NCBI GenBank assembly: GCA_025363695.1
Contig: JANYDI010000004.1
Coordinates: 1-8,540, forward strand
Length of the DNA stretch: 8,540 bases
From: Opitutia bacterium
GTDB taxonomy: Bacteria; Verrucomicrobiota; Verrucomicrobiia; Opitutales; JANYDI01
Reading direction: 5' to 3'
Part shown: piece after piece, positions 1 through 5,608 of the stretch
Position numbering within the stretch: the first letter of the stretch is position 1
Layout of the letters: the number at the start of each line of letters is the position of its first letter
The notes under the pieces: model-generated
Database searches by the model: none
Told to the model about the DNA's origin: nothing
What the model saw: the letters and a program-made list of their open reading frames with translations, nothing else
Made by a program: the position numbers and the translations under genes

Positions 1-2
1 GT

Positions 3-98
3 AAAGTTGCACTGGTTGCCGTTATGCGCAAAATGGTAGTGTGCTTAAATTCCATGATAAAAAACAACAAACTTTACCAAGAAAATTATGAATTTTAG
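3..98 (+). CDS. C-terminal end of an IS110-family-like transposase (5' part outside window)
   Basis: Frame 3 is open from the window edge to a TAG at 96-98 and gives 31 residues beginning KVALVAVMRKMVVCLN. From memory this resembles the conserved C-terminal tail of IS110/IS1111-type (DEDD) transposases, where a K-VAL-A-MRK-L--LN-M pattern follows the serine-containing Tnp domain. Only this tail is visible, so the catalytic residues cannot be checked. The element would enter from the left and end somewhere in the roughly 27 bp between the stop and the palindromic repeat at 126. IS110-family elements lack ordinary long terminal inverted repeats and some of them choose palindromic REP sequences as targets, so the neighbouring repeat may be related to its site. 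The other frames here are shorter or meaningless. Identification is from a short motif and is moderate. Confidence 0.6.
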   Translation, partial: KVALVAVMRKMVVCLNSMIKNNKLYQENYEF

Positions 99-125
99 AC
101 TTTTACTCTTGACTATCTAGACGGT

Positions 126-249
126 AGATCGCTTCGCGATCTGTGGGGGCCTTAGTATGCCCTCCCAGGTAGCGATTTTTATAAAATGCGCTAGCATTTT
201 TAAAAATCGCTACCTGTAGGGGATCCTAAGGGGCGCAAGCGCCCCTTAG
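126..249 (+). repeat. Family 1 multi-hairpin repeat, copy A
   Basis: Four stems in a row. H1 (127-141) has arms GATCGC/GCGATC around TTC. A small hairpin at about 145-166 pairs GGGGGC with GCCCTC around loop CTTAGTAT. H2 (166-216) has 16-bp perfect arms CAGGTAGCGATTTTTA and an inner AAAATGC/GCATTTT stem. H3 (226-249) has 11-bp arms CTAAGGGGCGC around AA. H3 contains the TAA stop of the tatD-like gene (246-248 on the minus strand), so it may terminate that gene, although no T-tract follows. Copies B, C and D have the same order with paired arm changes. Confidence 0.9.
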
Positions 250-1052
250 CCCTCTAGCGTTGAAAGTGAATAAAACAGCTCCGCATTGCGAGTAGTCTGG
301 GTAGCCAGGGCTTCTGCGCTCTGGTGGAGGCAATCTGCGGCGGCTTGGGCAATGTGGGTGAGGAAGGCCGGTTCGTTAGGTTTGCCGCGCAGAGGGTGGG
401 GGGCCAAGTAGGGGGCATCGGTTTCGAGCATGAGCAGCTCAGGGCCTTGGGCAAGCAGGGCTTGGCGTACGTTGTGGGCATTTTTGTAGGTAATAATACC
501 TGTGAACGAAGCGCGGATACCCAGCGCATTGAGGCGTTGCATGGCTGCTGCGTCTTCGCTAAAGCAATGAAAGACGAGGCGTTGTGCGGCGATGCCCGAT
601 TGCTTTAGGATTTCCAGGCAAGCGTCTAGCGTATTGCGGGAATGGATAATAATAGGTAGGGTGTTGCTTTGGGCCCATTCGAGTTGCCGCTTAAAGGCCT
701 CTGTTTGCAGGGCTAGAACGTGGCTGGCTTCCTGCGGGTTCTTGGGGAGGTGGTAGGCGTCCAGGCCGATTTCGCCCAGAGCCACCAGGCCTGCTTGGGA
801 GCCTTGTTTTTTGAGGCATTCAAGGGCCTGTGGAAAATTTTTATCGACATAGCAAGGGTGTAGGCCTAGGCTGTGGAAGATTTTTTTGGGGAAAGCGGCG
901 CTGAGCTCCGCATAAACTTTGGCATCTGCGGCGTTTGTAGAAACGGCAATCATGCGTCGCACACCAGCAGCCTGGGCGCGTTGGAGTACGGCTTGGAGGC
1001 TGCCATCGTCGACAAGGCCTTTTAGGTGGCAGTGAGTATCTATGAGGTCCAT
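246..1052 (-). CDS. tatD: TatD-family metal-dependent hydrolase / DNase
   Basis: A 268-residue protein of usual TatD-family length (TIM-barrel amidohydrolase superfamily, cytoplasmic). Metal ligands are visible in order: D-T-H-C-H at residues 5-9 (H7, H9), GLHP at 63-66, GEIGLD at 93-98 (E94), IIHSR at 135-139 (H137), FHCFSE at 161-166 (H162) and ETDAPYLAP at 210-218 (D212), then RGKPNEP at 222-228. The family includes Mg-dependent 3'-5' exonucleases and related phosphoesterases; the exact substrate here is not deducible, and YcfH/YjjV-type paralogues are alternatives. The ATG start gives the canonical MDLIDTHCH opening. There is no Shine-Dalgarno sequence; a TATAAA sits 9 nt before the ATG. 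The TAA stop lies inside hairpin H3 of repeat copy A. It is divergent from rpsT with a 79-bp gap. Confidence 0.95.
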   Translation of the reverse strand: MDLIDTHCHLKGLVDDGSLQAVLQRAQAAGVRRMIAVSTNAADAKVYAELSAAFPKKIFHSLGLHPCYVDKNFPQALECLKKQGSQAGLVALGEIGLDAYHLPKNPQEASHVLALQTEAFKRQLEWAQSNTLPIIIHSRNTLDACLEILKQSGIAAQRLVFHCFSEDAAAMQRLNALGIRASFTGIITYKNAHNVRQALLAQGPELLMLETDAPYLAPHPLRGKPNEPAFLTHIAQAAADCLHQSAEALATQTTRNAELFYSLSTLEG

Positions 1053-1131
1053 GGAATCATTTTTATAAAACTAAAGAAAAAACCTTGACACAAGGATATT
1101 CTCACGCTTTTCTACCCTTTTCGCATTTATC
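1053..1131. promoter_or_regulatory. Divergent promoter region between tatD and rpsT
   Basis: For rpsT, a consensus -35 TTGACA lies at 1085-1090, with a weak -10 about 17 bp on (TTTTCT at 1108-1113, or TCTACC at 1111-1116), leaving roughly a dozen leader bases before the ATG at 1132. For tatD on the minus strand, TATAAA (1067-1062) sits 9 nt before the start codon; its -35 is poor. The -35 lies in a short inverted repeat CCTTG-ACA-CAAGG (1083-1095). No Shine-Dalgarno sequence is seen on either side. Confidence 0.4.
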
Positions 1132-1395
1132 ATGGCTAATTTAAAGTCTTCCAAAAAGGATATCCGTAACATTGCTAAACGTACAGCGCGTAACCGTTCC
1201 GTACGTAGTAAACTCAAGACGCTCGCTAAGAATGTTTTGCGCCTGTCGACTGCTGGCGATCATCCGGCTGCCAAAACTATGGCTCAGGAGTATATTTCCG
1301 CCCTGGATCGTGCGGCGAAGGTGAAGGTCATTCACCCTAACAAGGCAGACCGGCACAAGTCGACTTTCAGCAAATATCTGGTTCCGCAAGCTTAA
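1132..1395 (+). CDS. rpsT: 30S ribosomal protein S20
   Basis: An 87-residue, Lys/Arg-rich protein opening MANLKSSKKDIRNI, the standard S20 N-terminus, with the three-helix pattern RTARNRSVRSKLKT, then the A-K hinge, then LDRAAKVKVIHPNKADRHKSTFSK near the C-terminus, with only short runs quoted here. S20 binds 16S rRNA at the bottom of the small subunit body and is a primary assembly protein. Length matches the family (about 85-90). The start is fixed by the canonical MAN; no Shine-Dalgarno sequence precedes it (the upstream bases are TTCGCATTTATC). rpmB follows after 23 bp on the same strand with no intervening terminator, so the two are probably co-transcribed. Confidence 0.97.
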   Translation: MANLKSSKKDIRNIAKRTARNRSVRSKLKTLAKNVLRLSTAGDHPAAKTMAQEYISALDRAAKVKVIHPNKADRHKSTFSKYLVPQA

Positions 1396-1418
1396 GCTCT
1401 CCAAAATCTTTTATTTTT

Positions 1419-1649
1419 ATGGCTAGAATTTGTTTTTTAACAGGCAGGCGTCCCGTTCGCGGGGGCAGTATTACCTATAGGGGTATTAGTAAAAAAAGCG
1501 GCGGTATCGGTTTGCAGCGCGTCAAAAATACTAAGCGCACCTTCCGGCCTAATGTTCAGAATATTCGCGTAAAACTCCCCACAGGGCAAGTAAAACGCCT
1601 GTGGGTTTCCGTGAAAGCCATCAAGGCTGGTTTTGTTACCAAAGGCTAG
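1419..1649 (+). CDS. rpmB: 50S ribosomal protein L28
   Basis: A 76-residue basic protein beginning MARICFLTGRRPVRGG and containing FRPNVQNIRVKL and the terminal WVSVKAIKAGFVTKG, which are recognisable L28 signatures. L28 is a bacterial large-subunit protein. Length is in the usual range of 60-80. The zinc-type CxxC pair of some L28 proteins is absent: only one cysteine (C5) is seen. The ATG at 1419 follows a T-rich stretch (CTTTTATTTTT) with no Shine-Dalgarno sequence. It lies 23 bp after rpsT, is probably the second gene of the same transcript, and is followed within 6 bp by the 162-bp inverted-repeat structure, which may act as its 3' boundary. Confidence 0.96.
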   Translation: MARICFLTGRRPVRGGSITYRGISKKSGGIGLQRVKNTKRTFRPNVQNIRVKLPTGQVKRLWVSVKAIKAGFVTKG

Positions 1650-1654
1650 GGTCT

Positions 1655-1816
1655 GAACCTGTTTTACTGGAAGGGTTATGTGAGGTTTTGAGCTGATTTT
1701 AGGCAGATTTTGTGATGATTTTTGATGCATGCACCCGCGGTGCCTGCGAAAAAATCAGCTCAAAAGGTGACAAAATCAGCCAAAAGATCGCATGACAAAT
1801 CCAGTAAAACAGGTTC
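1655..1816. repeat. 162-bp inverted-repeat structure, possible structured RNA or MITE-like element
   Basis: The outer arms are a perfect 17-bp inverted repeat: GAACCTGTTTTACTGGA at 1655-1671 and its complement at 1800-1816. Inside is a second perfect 15-bp stem, TTTTGAGCTGATTTT at 1686-1700 with 1751-1765. The tip holds GCACC-CGC-GGTGC at 1731-1743. A near duplicate of the inner 3' arm (AAAATCAGCC at 1772-1781) could compete for the same 5' arm. GATTTT occurs at 1695, 1706 and 1717, exactly 11 bp apart. No target-site duplication was found. It sits between rpmB and tRNA-Arg. It could be a small structured RNA, a terminator region, or an insertion; I do not recognise a known family. Confidence 0.6.
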
Positions 1817-1822
1817 TAATAC
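1792..1822 (+). promoter_or_regulatory. Possible promoter of tRNA-Arg
   Basis: TAATAC at 1817-1822 is a plausible -10 box, ending 7 nt before the mature tRNA 5' end (1830). ATGACA at 1792-1797 is a possible -35 with a long 19-bp spacer. The 17-bp right arm of the inverted repeat (1800-1816) falls entirely within that spacer, so this structure and the promoter overlap. Confidence 0.4.
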
Positions 1823-1829
1823 TTCTTAT

Positions 1830-1904
1830 GCTTCTATAGTTCAATGGATAGAGCGCTGGCCTCCGAAGCCGGAAATCTGGGTTCGAGTCCCGGTGGAAGC
1901 ACCA
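1830..1904 (+). tRNA. tRNA-Arg, anticodon CCG
   Basis: Complete cloverleaf. The acceptor stem is GCTTCTA (1830-1836) with TGGAAGC (1894-1900), including one G-U pair. The D stem is GTTC/GAGC around AATGGATA. The anticodon stem is CTGGC/GCCGG around loop CTCCGAA (1861-1867), giving anticodon CCG (1863-1865), which reads CGG arginine codons. The T stem is CTGGG/CCCGG with loop TTCGAGT. The variable loop is short (AAAT). The CCA end is encoded (1902-1904). The ABC importer promoter begins within 3 bp after it. Confidence 0.96.
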
Positions 1905-1906
1905 TT

Positions 1907-1936
1907 AAGACAGAAGTTCCCGTAATGCTGTAGATT
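1907..1936 (+). promoter_or_regulatory. Predicted promoter of the ABC importer operon
   Basis: AAGACA (1907-1912) and TAGATT (1931-1936) are separated by 18 bp. The -10 box ends 8 nt before the ATG at 1945, so transcription would begin at or next to the start codon. No Shine-Dalgarno sequence is present. This is the same layout as the better promoters at 6304-6332 and 7600-7628. Confidence 0.4.
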
Positions 1937-1944
1937 TTAATTCC

Positions 1945-2739
1945 ATGATTGTTCGAATTCTAAAGTTTCTCGGTGCGGGCTTGAGTTTGGCCCTGACCAT
2001 TTTTGGATTTTGGCTTTTTAAGCGAAGCCATGATGACACGCTTATGGGGCCGGCCAATGTGCTCAGGGTGGGGCTTTGTCCGGATTTCCCGCCTTTTGAA
2101 TATAAAAAGCAAGGGCAGTTGGTTGGGTTTGATGTGGAGCTGGCCAAGGCCCTGGGAGAAGTTTTAGGCGTGAGGGTTTCTTTTGACTGCACGGAGTTTC
2201 CTAGTCTCATTCCTGCCTTGAACTCAGGACGTATCGATGTGATCATTTCCGCAATGTCTCCAAGGCCAGAACGTAAAGGCCAGGTGAACTTTTCACCCCC
2301 CTATCATAGGGCTTCGTTGGCTTTGTTGCATGGGAAGTCCGATGATCCTCAAAAAATTTTTGGACCTGGAAAGCGCATTGGCGTGCAATTGGGGAGTAAT
2401 ATGGAGGCGTATTTGCAGCATCGCCTAGACAAGGGAGATCATTTTGAGATTAAGTCACTCGCTGACAACATGATCCTTGTCCAGGAATTGCTTGTGAATC
2501 GCATTGATGCTTTACTCTTAGATGAGGCTCCCGCTGAGGCTTTTGCCAAATCGTACCGAGACAGACTGGCCTCAACGACACTTCCTAACGATCCTTGGCA
2601 GGATGAACGCATGGACTATGTCATGGTTTACAGCAAGACGAGTACTTGGGAGCTGCGTCTCAATGGCGCTTTGGAGCGCTTACGCAAAAACAGCAAACTT
2701 GAAACTTTGGTAAAAGCTTTTTTCCCAAAAAGTGAGTAG
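1945..2739 (+). CDS. Polar amino-acid ABC transporter, substrate-binding protein
   Basis: A 264-residue family-3 type solute-binding protein (SBP_bac_3). Residues 7-25 form a hydrophobic segment after MIVRILK, so the protein is either exported or anchored by its N-terminus in the inner membrane with the domain in the periplasm; there is no lipobox cysteine. Binding-lobe motifs are DFPPFEY (47-53), GFDVELAKALGE (61-72), LNSGRIDVIISAMSPRPERK (92-111) and FSPPYH (116-121), which include the usual Arg contact for the ligand alpha-carboxylate. The second lobe has IGVQLGS (135-141) and IDALLLDE (177-184). It resembles arginine/glutamine binders such as ArtJ and GlnH; ligand choice cannot be read from sequence. 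It overlaps the permease gene by 8 bp. The ATG has an upstream -10-like box but no Shine-Dalgarno sequence. Confidence 0.92.
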   Translation: MIVRILKFLGAGLSLALTIFGFWLFKRSHDDTLMGPANVLRVGLCPDFPPFEYKKQGQLVGFDVELAKALGEVLGVRVSFDCTEFPSLIPALNSGRIDVIISAMSPRPERKGQVNFSPPYHRASLALLHGKSDDPQKIFGPGKRIGVQLGSNMEAYLQHRLDKGDHFEIKSLADNMILVQELLVNRIDALLLDEAPAEAFAKSYRDRLASTTLPNDPWQDERMDYVMVYSKTSTWELRLNGALERLRKNSKLETLVKAFFPKSE

Positions 2740-3361
2740 CTGGGTGCTGTATATTATCCAAGGGGTCGGGGTGACTCTGCAGTACACCCTCGTTTCCTTG
2801 GTACTGGGAAGCTTGCTGGCCATCCTTCTGGTGGGGGCGCGGCTGAGTCCTTATCGTTGGCTCAAAGGCTTGGCCATCGGCTATGTCTCTGTGTTCCGAG
2901 GGACGCCTTTGCTGGTTCAGCTCATGGTGGTGCATTACGGGGTTCCCATAATGCTGAATACCCAAAATGCCCACTCGGTCTTTGTTTCTGGGGTGCTTAC
3001 CTTTTCTCTCAACTCGGCAGCTTATTTGTCTGAGATCATCCGCGCAGGGCTCGATTCCATTCCTAGGGGGCAATATGAAGCCTGTCTGGTTTTGGGCGTG
3101 GGTCCTTGGGATCGTTTTTTTGATATTCTTTTTCCTCAAGCAATTAGGAACATTCTGCCTTCTTTGATCAATGAAATGATTGATTTAATAAAGGAATCAG
3201 CCCTCATCTCCGTCATCGGCGGTGCTGATATTATGCGACGTTCTCGTGATATTGCGGCAGAACAGGCTACGTATTTCGGACCCCTTTTAGTCGCGGCTGG
3301 CTGTTATTACGTGCTCGTTTTATTACTGACAGCCTTGGTGCGTTTTGTCAAAAGAGCCTAG
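2732..3361 (+). CDS. Polar amino-acid ABC transporter, permease
   Basis: A 209-residue inner-membrane protein of the HisM/GlnP type, normal family length. Hydrophobic segments are visible at about 13-36, 60-75, 84-98 and 184-203, with the region around 150-165 possibly also buried. FRGTPLLVQ (55-63) and the cytoplasmic EAA loop YEACLVLGVGPWDRFFDILF (115-134) followed by FPQAIRNILPSLINE mark it as the membrane partner that docks the ATPase. The chosen start is GTG at 2732, which lies in the last codons of the binding-protein gene (8-bp overlap, translational coupling likely); the next in-frame ATG is too far inside. The ATPase gene begins 5 bp after its stop. It probably works as a homodimer, since only one permease is present. 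Confidence 0.93.
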   Translation: MSSWVLYIIQGVGVTLQYTLVSLVLGSLLAILLVGARLSPYRWLKGLAIGYVSVFRGTPLLVQLMVVHYGVPIMLNTQNAHSVFVSGVLTFSLNSAAYLSEIIRAGLDSIPRGQYEACLVLGVGPWDRFFDILFPQAIRNILPSLINEMIDLIKESALISVIGGADIMRRSRDIAAEQATYFGPLLVAAGCYYVLVLLLTALVRFVKRA

Positions 3362-3366
3362 GATCT

Positions 3367-4089
3367 ATGCAGATTGTAGCGGTAAATCATCTTTGTAAAT
3401 CTTTTAACGGGATCCCTGTCCTCAAGGATGTCAGTTTGGAGGTTCAAGCAGGCTGTGTTGTCACTTTGGTCGGTCCTTCAGGGGGAGGAAAGTCAACCGT
3501 TTTACGTTGTATCAATGGCTTGGAGCAGCCCGACCAGGGCGAGATTTTTATCGAAGGCACGCGTTTAACGCCCAAAAATGTCGCCTCGCTGCGCCTACGC
3601 ATGGGCATGATCTTTCAGCATTTTAACCTGTTTGAGCACCTCACAGCCCTCCAAAATGTAGCCTATGCTCCGCAGAAAGTTTTAGGAATGACGCCCCAGG
3701 CGGCGACAGCCCGGGCCCGAGAACTGCTCGCTCGAGTAGGGATTGTAGGCCTAGAGGCTGCCTTGCCGCGTTCCCTTTCAGGAGGCCAAAAACAGCGCGT
3801 AGCCATTGCCCGAGCGCTGGCCCTTAACCCCAAAATTCTCCTGTGCGATGAGCCCACTTCAGCTCTAGACCCTGAAAAGGTCAAAGAAGTCCTCAACGTT
3901 CTGCGCTCCCTAGCGCACACCGGCATCACCATCGTCCTGGTCTCACACGAGATGGCTTTCGCCCGAGAAATCTCAGACACGCTTTTGTTCATGGATCAAG
4001 GCGAAATCCTAGAATGCACCTCAGCCTCAGCCTTCTTCAAGGCCCCCCAGCATCCGCGCGCTCAGGAATTTTTACAAAATATGTTGTAG
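3367..4089 (+). CDS. Polar amino-acid ABC transporter, ATP-binding protein
   Basis: A 240-residue GlnQ/HisP/ArtP-like ATPase with every motif intact: Walker A GPSGGGKST (36-44), Q-loop Q84 in MIFQHFNLF, signature LSGGQKQR (137-144), Walker B ILLCDEPTSALDP (157-169, catalytic E162) and switch H194 in LVSHEM. It drives uptake through the preceding permease on the inner face of the inner membrane. It is the last gene of the three-gene operon. A weak purine stretch (AGGAT) 5-9 nt upstream of the ATG is one of the few possible ribosome-binding sites in the window. The TAG stop is followed after 7 bp by hairpin H3 of repeat copy B, which could end the transcript. The substrate is inferred only as a polar amino acid. 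Confidence 0.95.
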   Translation: MQIVAVNHLCKSFNGIPVLKDVSLEVQAGCVVTLVGPSGGGKSTVLRCINGLEQPDQGEIFIEGTRLTPKNVASLRLRMGMIFQHFNLFEHLTALQNVAYAPQKVLGMTPQAATARARELLARVGIVGLEAALPRSLSGGQKQRVAIARALALNPKILLCDEPTSALDPEKVKEVLNVLRSLAHTGITIVLVSHEMAFAREISDTLLFMDQGEILECTSASAFFKAPQHPRAQEFLQNML

Positions 4090-4096
4090 GGAAGGG

Positions 4097-4219
4097 CTAA
4101 GGGGCGCTTGCGCCCCTTAGGATCCCCTTTCCGATAGCGATTTTGTGAAATACTGCGTATTTCAGCAAAATCGCTATCGGGAAGCATATACTAAGCCCCT
4201 CACAGATCGCAAAGCGATC
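4097..4219 (-). repeat. Family 1 multi-hairpin repeat, copy B (inverted)
   Basis: Same element as copy A but on the minus strand. On the plus strand the order is H3 (4097-4120, arms CTAAGGGGCGC), H2 (4131-4180, arms CCGATAGCGATTTTG with an inner TGAAATAC/GTATTTCA stem), the spacer whose complement contains CTTAGTAT, and H1 (4205-4219, GATCGC/GCGATC). Compared with copy D, the H2 interior is identical on the element strand, but its ends read CCGA/TCGG instead of CAGG/CCTG, a three-pair compensated change. H3 lies just after the ABC ATPase stop. Confidence 0.9.
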
Positions 4220-4237
4220 AGGGGGTACATTAATTTC

Positions 4238-4361
4238 GATCCCAAAGGGATCTGTGGGGTGCCTTGTATCACCGTTACCTGGTAGCGAATTGTTTAAAAT
4301 GCTCTGCATTTTAACAATTCGCTACCAGTTAGGGGATCCAAGGGGAGCTAGCTCCCCTTGG
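4238..4361 (+). repeat. Family 1 multi-hairpin repeat, copy C (most diverged)
   Basis: H1 is 4238-4252 (GATCCC/GGGATC around AAA). The small hairpin pairs GGTG with CACC around CCTTGTAT (about 4257-4273). H2 is 4279-4328, with arms CTGGTAGCGAATTGTT and AACAATTCGCTACCAG. H3 is 4338-4361, a perfect 12-bp palindrome with arms CCAAGGGGAGCT. Relative to copy A, H2 and H3 carry many paired substitutions that keep all stems. Copies B and C stand head-to-head with their H1 hairpins 18 bp apart. Together they occupy almost all of the 319-bp gap before aroC. Confidence 0.9.
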
Positions 4362-4376
4362 CCCTTTAACTTACTC

Positions 4377-4395
4377 GCGCCCCTTAGCCCTTTAA
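4377..4395 (+). repeat. Orphan right half of family 1 hairpin H3
   Basis: The sequence GCGCCCCTTAGCCCTTTAA repeats the right arm plus tail of a canonical H3 (as in copies A and D), without the left arm. It lies 15 bp after copy C and 13 bp before aroC. It looks like a partial tandem duplication or the remnant of an older copy. No convincing aroC promoter or Shine-Dalgarno sequence is visible around it. Confidence 0.6.
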
Positions 4396-4408
4396 TCAAC
4401 TACTCATT

Positions 4409-5608
4409 ATGGGCAATAGTTTTGGAAAAATATTTACGGTAACGACGTGGGGAGAGAGTCATGGGCTGGCGTTGGGGGTCGTGATCGACGGCTGTCCTGC
4501 TGGGTTGGCTGTGAGCGTGGAGGCGATACAGCGGGCCCTGGATGCACGGCGTCCGGGATACAGTGCTTTAACGAGTAATCGGCAGGAGGCGGATACGGTT
4601 CAGGTGCTTTCTGGGTTATATAACGGCGTAACCTTGGGGACGCCTTTGGCCTTGCAGGTGCTCAACCAGGATGCCCGAGCGGAGGATTATGAGGCGCTCA
4701 AGGATGTTTATCGGCCATCGCATGCGGATTATACCTACGAGGCCAAGTTTGGCTTGCGGGATCCCCGGGGCGGCGGCCGAGCTTCAGCGCGGGAAACGGT
4801 GGCTCGCGTCGCTGCTGGAGCCGTCGCTAGCCAGTTGCTTGCGCACTATGGTGTCAGTGTTTTGGCCTACGTGGAGGCCGTGGGGGTCATCCGCATGCCC
4901 AAGGCTATGGGCCCGATTACACCTGAGGCCATTGCCAAAAACCCGCTGCGTTGTCCGCATCCGGAAACAGCCCAGGAGATGGAACGGTATATTTTGACCC
5001 TTAAAGAACGGGGGGATTCCGCGGGCGGAGTGATTGCTTGTTGTATCAACGGCGTGCCCGCTGGCTGGGGGGAACCCGTTTTTGACCGCTTGGAGGCTGA
5101 TTTGGCCAAGGCCATGCTGTCCATCCCGAGCACCAAGGGCTTCGAGATTGGCAGTGGTTTTGCCGGCACGGAGCTGTTGGGCTCGGAGCACAACGACCCT
5201 TTCGTCTTCCAAGATGGCCAAGTCCGCACCACGAAAAACCATTCCGGTGGCATCCAAGGCGGCATCAGCAATGGCGCCCCCATTGGGTTTCGTGTCGCCT
5301 TTAAGCCCGTCGCCAGCATTGCCCAAGAGCAATCTACCGTTAAACGCGATGGCAGCCCGGTTGCGCTGAGCATCTCCGGCCGCCACGACCCTTGCGTGCT
5401 GCCTCGAGCCGTGCCGATCGTCGAAGCGATGGCGGCGTTGGTTTTGGCGGACCATGCGTTAAGGGCCAAAGGGAGCGAGCGCCCCTTACATACTTCGAAT
5501 ACTGTAGCGTTGCGGGTTGTTTGCAAAGGCCTGGCGCAGACGGGCAATATGGCCAACGCCGACGGCAACGAGGAACTGGGACTTAGGAGCTGCCCTGGAC
5601 AGGTCTGA
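4409..5608 (+). CDS. aroC: Chorismate synthase with a C-terminal read-through tail
   Basis: This enzyme turns 5-enolpyruvylshikimate-3-phosphate into chorismate, the last common step to aromatic amino acids, using reduced FMN. The family is easily recognised: MGNSFGKIFTVTTWGESHG (1-19), RPSHADYTYEAKFG (102-115), RGGGRASARET (120-130), RGDSAGGV (201-208), TKNHSGGIQGGISNG (275-289) and GRHDPC (324-329), FMN and substrate residues included. Homologous sequence ends near LADHALR (346-352). The family is usually about 360 residues, but this frame runs to 399. Codons for about 361-399 (5489-5605) lie antisense to the end of the convergent GumN-like gene, just past a degenerate H3 hairpin. That tail is probably acquired read-through and not a domain. 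The start is canonical MGNSFG, with no Shine-Dalgarno sequence. Confidence 0.96.
   Translation: MGNSFGKIFTVTTWGESHGLALGVVIDGCPAGLAVSVEAIQRALDARRPGYSALTSNRQEADTVQVLSGLYNGVTLGTPLALQVLNQDARAEDYEALKDVYRPSHADYTYEAKFGLRDPRGGGRASARETVARVAAGAVASQLLAHYGVSVLAYVEAVGVIRMPKAMGPITPEAIAKNPLRCPHPETAQEMERYILTLKERGDSAGGVIACCINGVPAGWGEPVFDRLEADLAKAMLSIPSTKGFEIGSGFAGTELLGSEHNDPFVFQDGQVRTTKNHSGGIQGGISNGAPIGFRVAFKPVASIAQEQSTVKRDGSPVALSISGRHDPCVLPRAVPIVEAMAALVLADHALRAKGSERPLHTSNTVALRVVCKGLAQTGNMANADGNEELGLRSCPGQV
5460..5488 (-). repeat. Degenerate family 1 hairpin H3 between convergent genes
   Basis: Read on the minus strand this segment is TAAGGGGCGCTCGCTCCC followed by TTTGGCCCTTA, which closely matches H3 plus tail of copy C. 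The arms no longer pair perfectly (one looks C-type, the other A-type). It provides the TAA stop of the minus-strand GumN-like gene (5486-5488). The TAA on the other arm (5460-5462) is out of frame for aroC, so aroC reads on. It may serve as a weak shared terminator. Confidence 0.6.

Noticed and set aside
1..55. Minus-strand open frame starting at 55 and leaving the window
   Set aside because: Only 18 codons; the plus-strand transposase tail explains the same bases better and no promoter fits.
226..249. H3 as a classical rho-independent terminator
   Set aside because: The stem is strong but no T-tract follows in any copy; termination remains possible but is not shown.
1655..1816. 6S RNA
   Set aside because: The layout (outer stem, asymmetric bubble, inner stem) is vaguely similar, but I recognise no conserved 6S sequence and the bubble is very lopsided.
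1722..1925. 67-codon plus-strand ORF with a Lys/Ser-rich start
   Set aside because: Its second half is simply translation through tRNA-Arg (a familiar false ORF), and the first half lies in the inverted-repeat structure. No start signal supports it.
4254..4442. 62-codon plus ORF just before aroC
   Set aside because: It consists of repeat copy C and the first codons of aroC in another frame.
4409..5608. aroC as a pseudogene
   Set aside because: All catalytic and FMN motifs are intact with no internal frameshift; only the C-terminal tail is abnormal.
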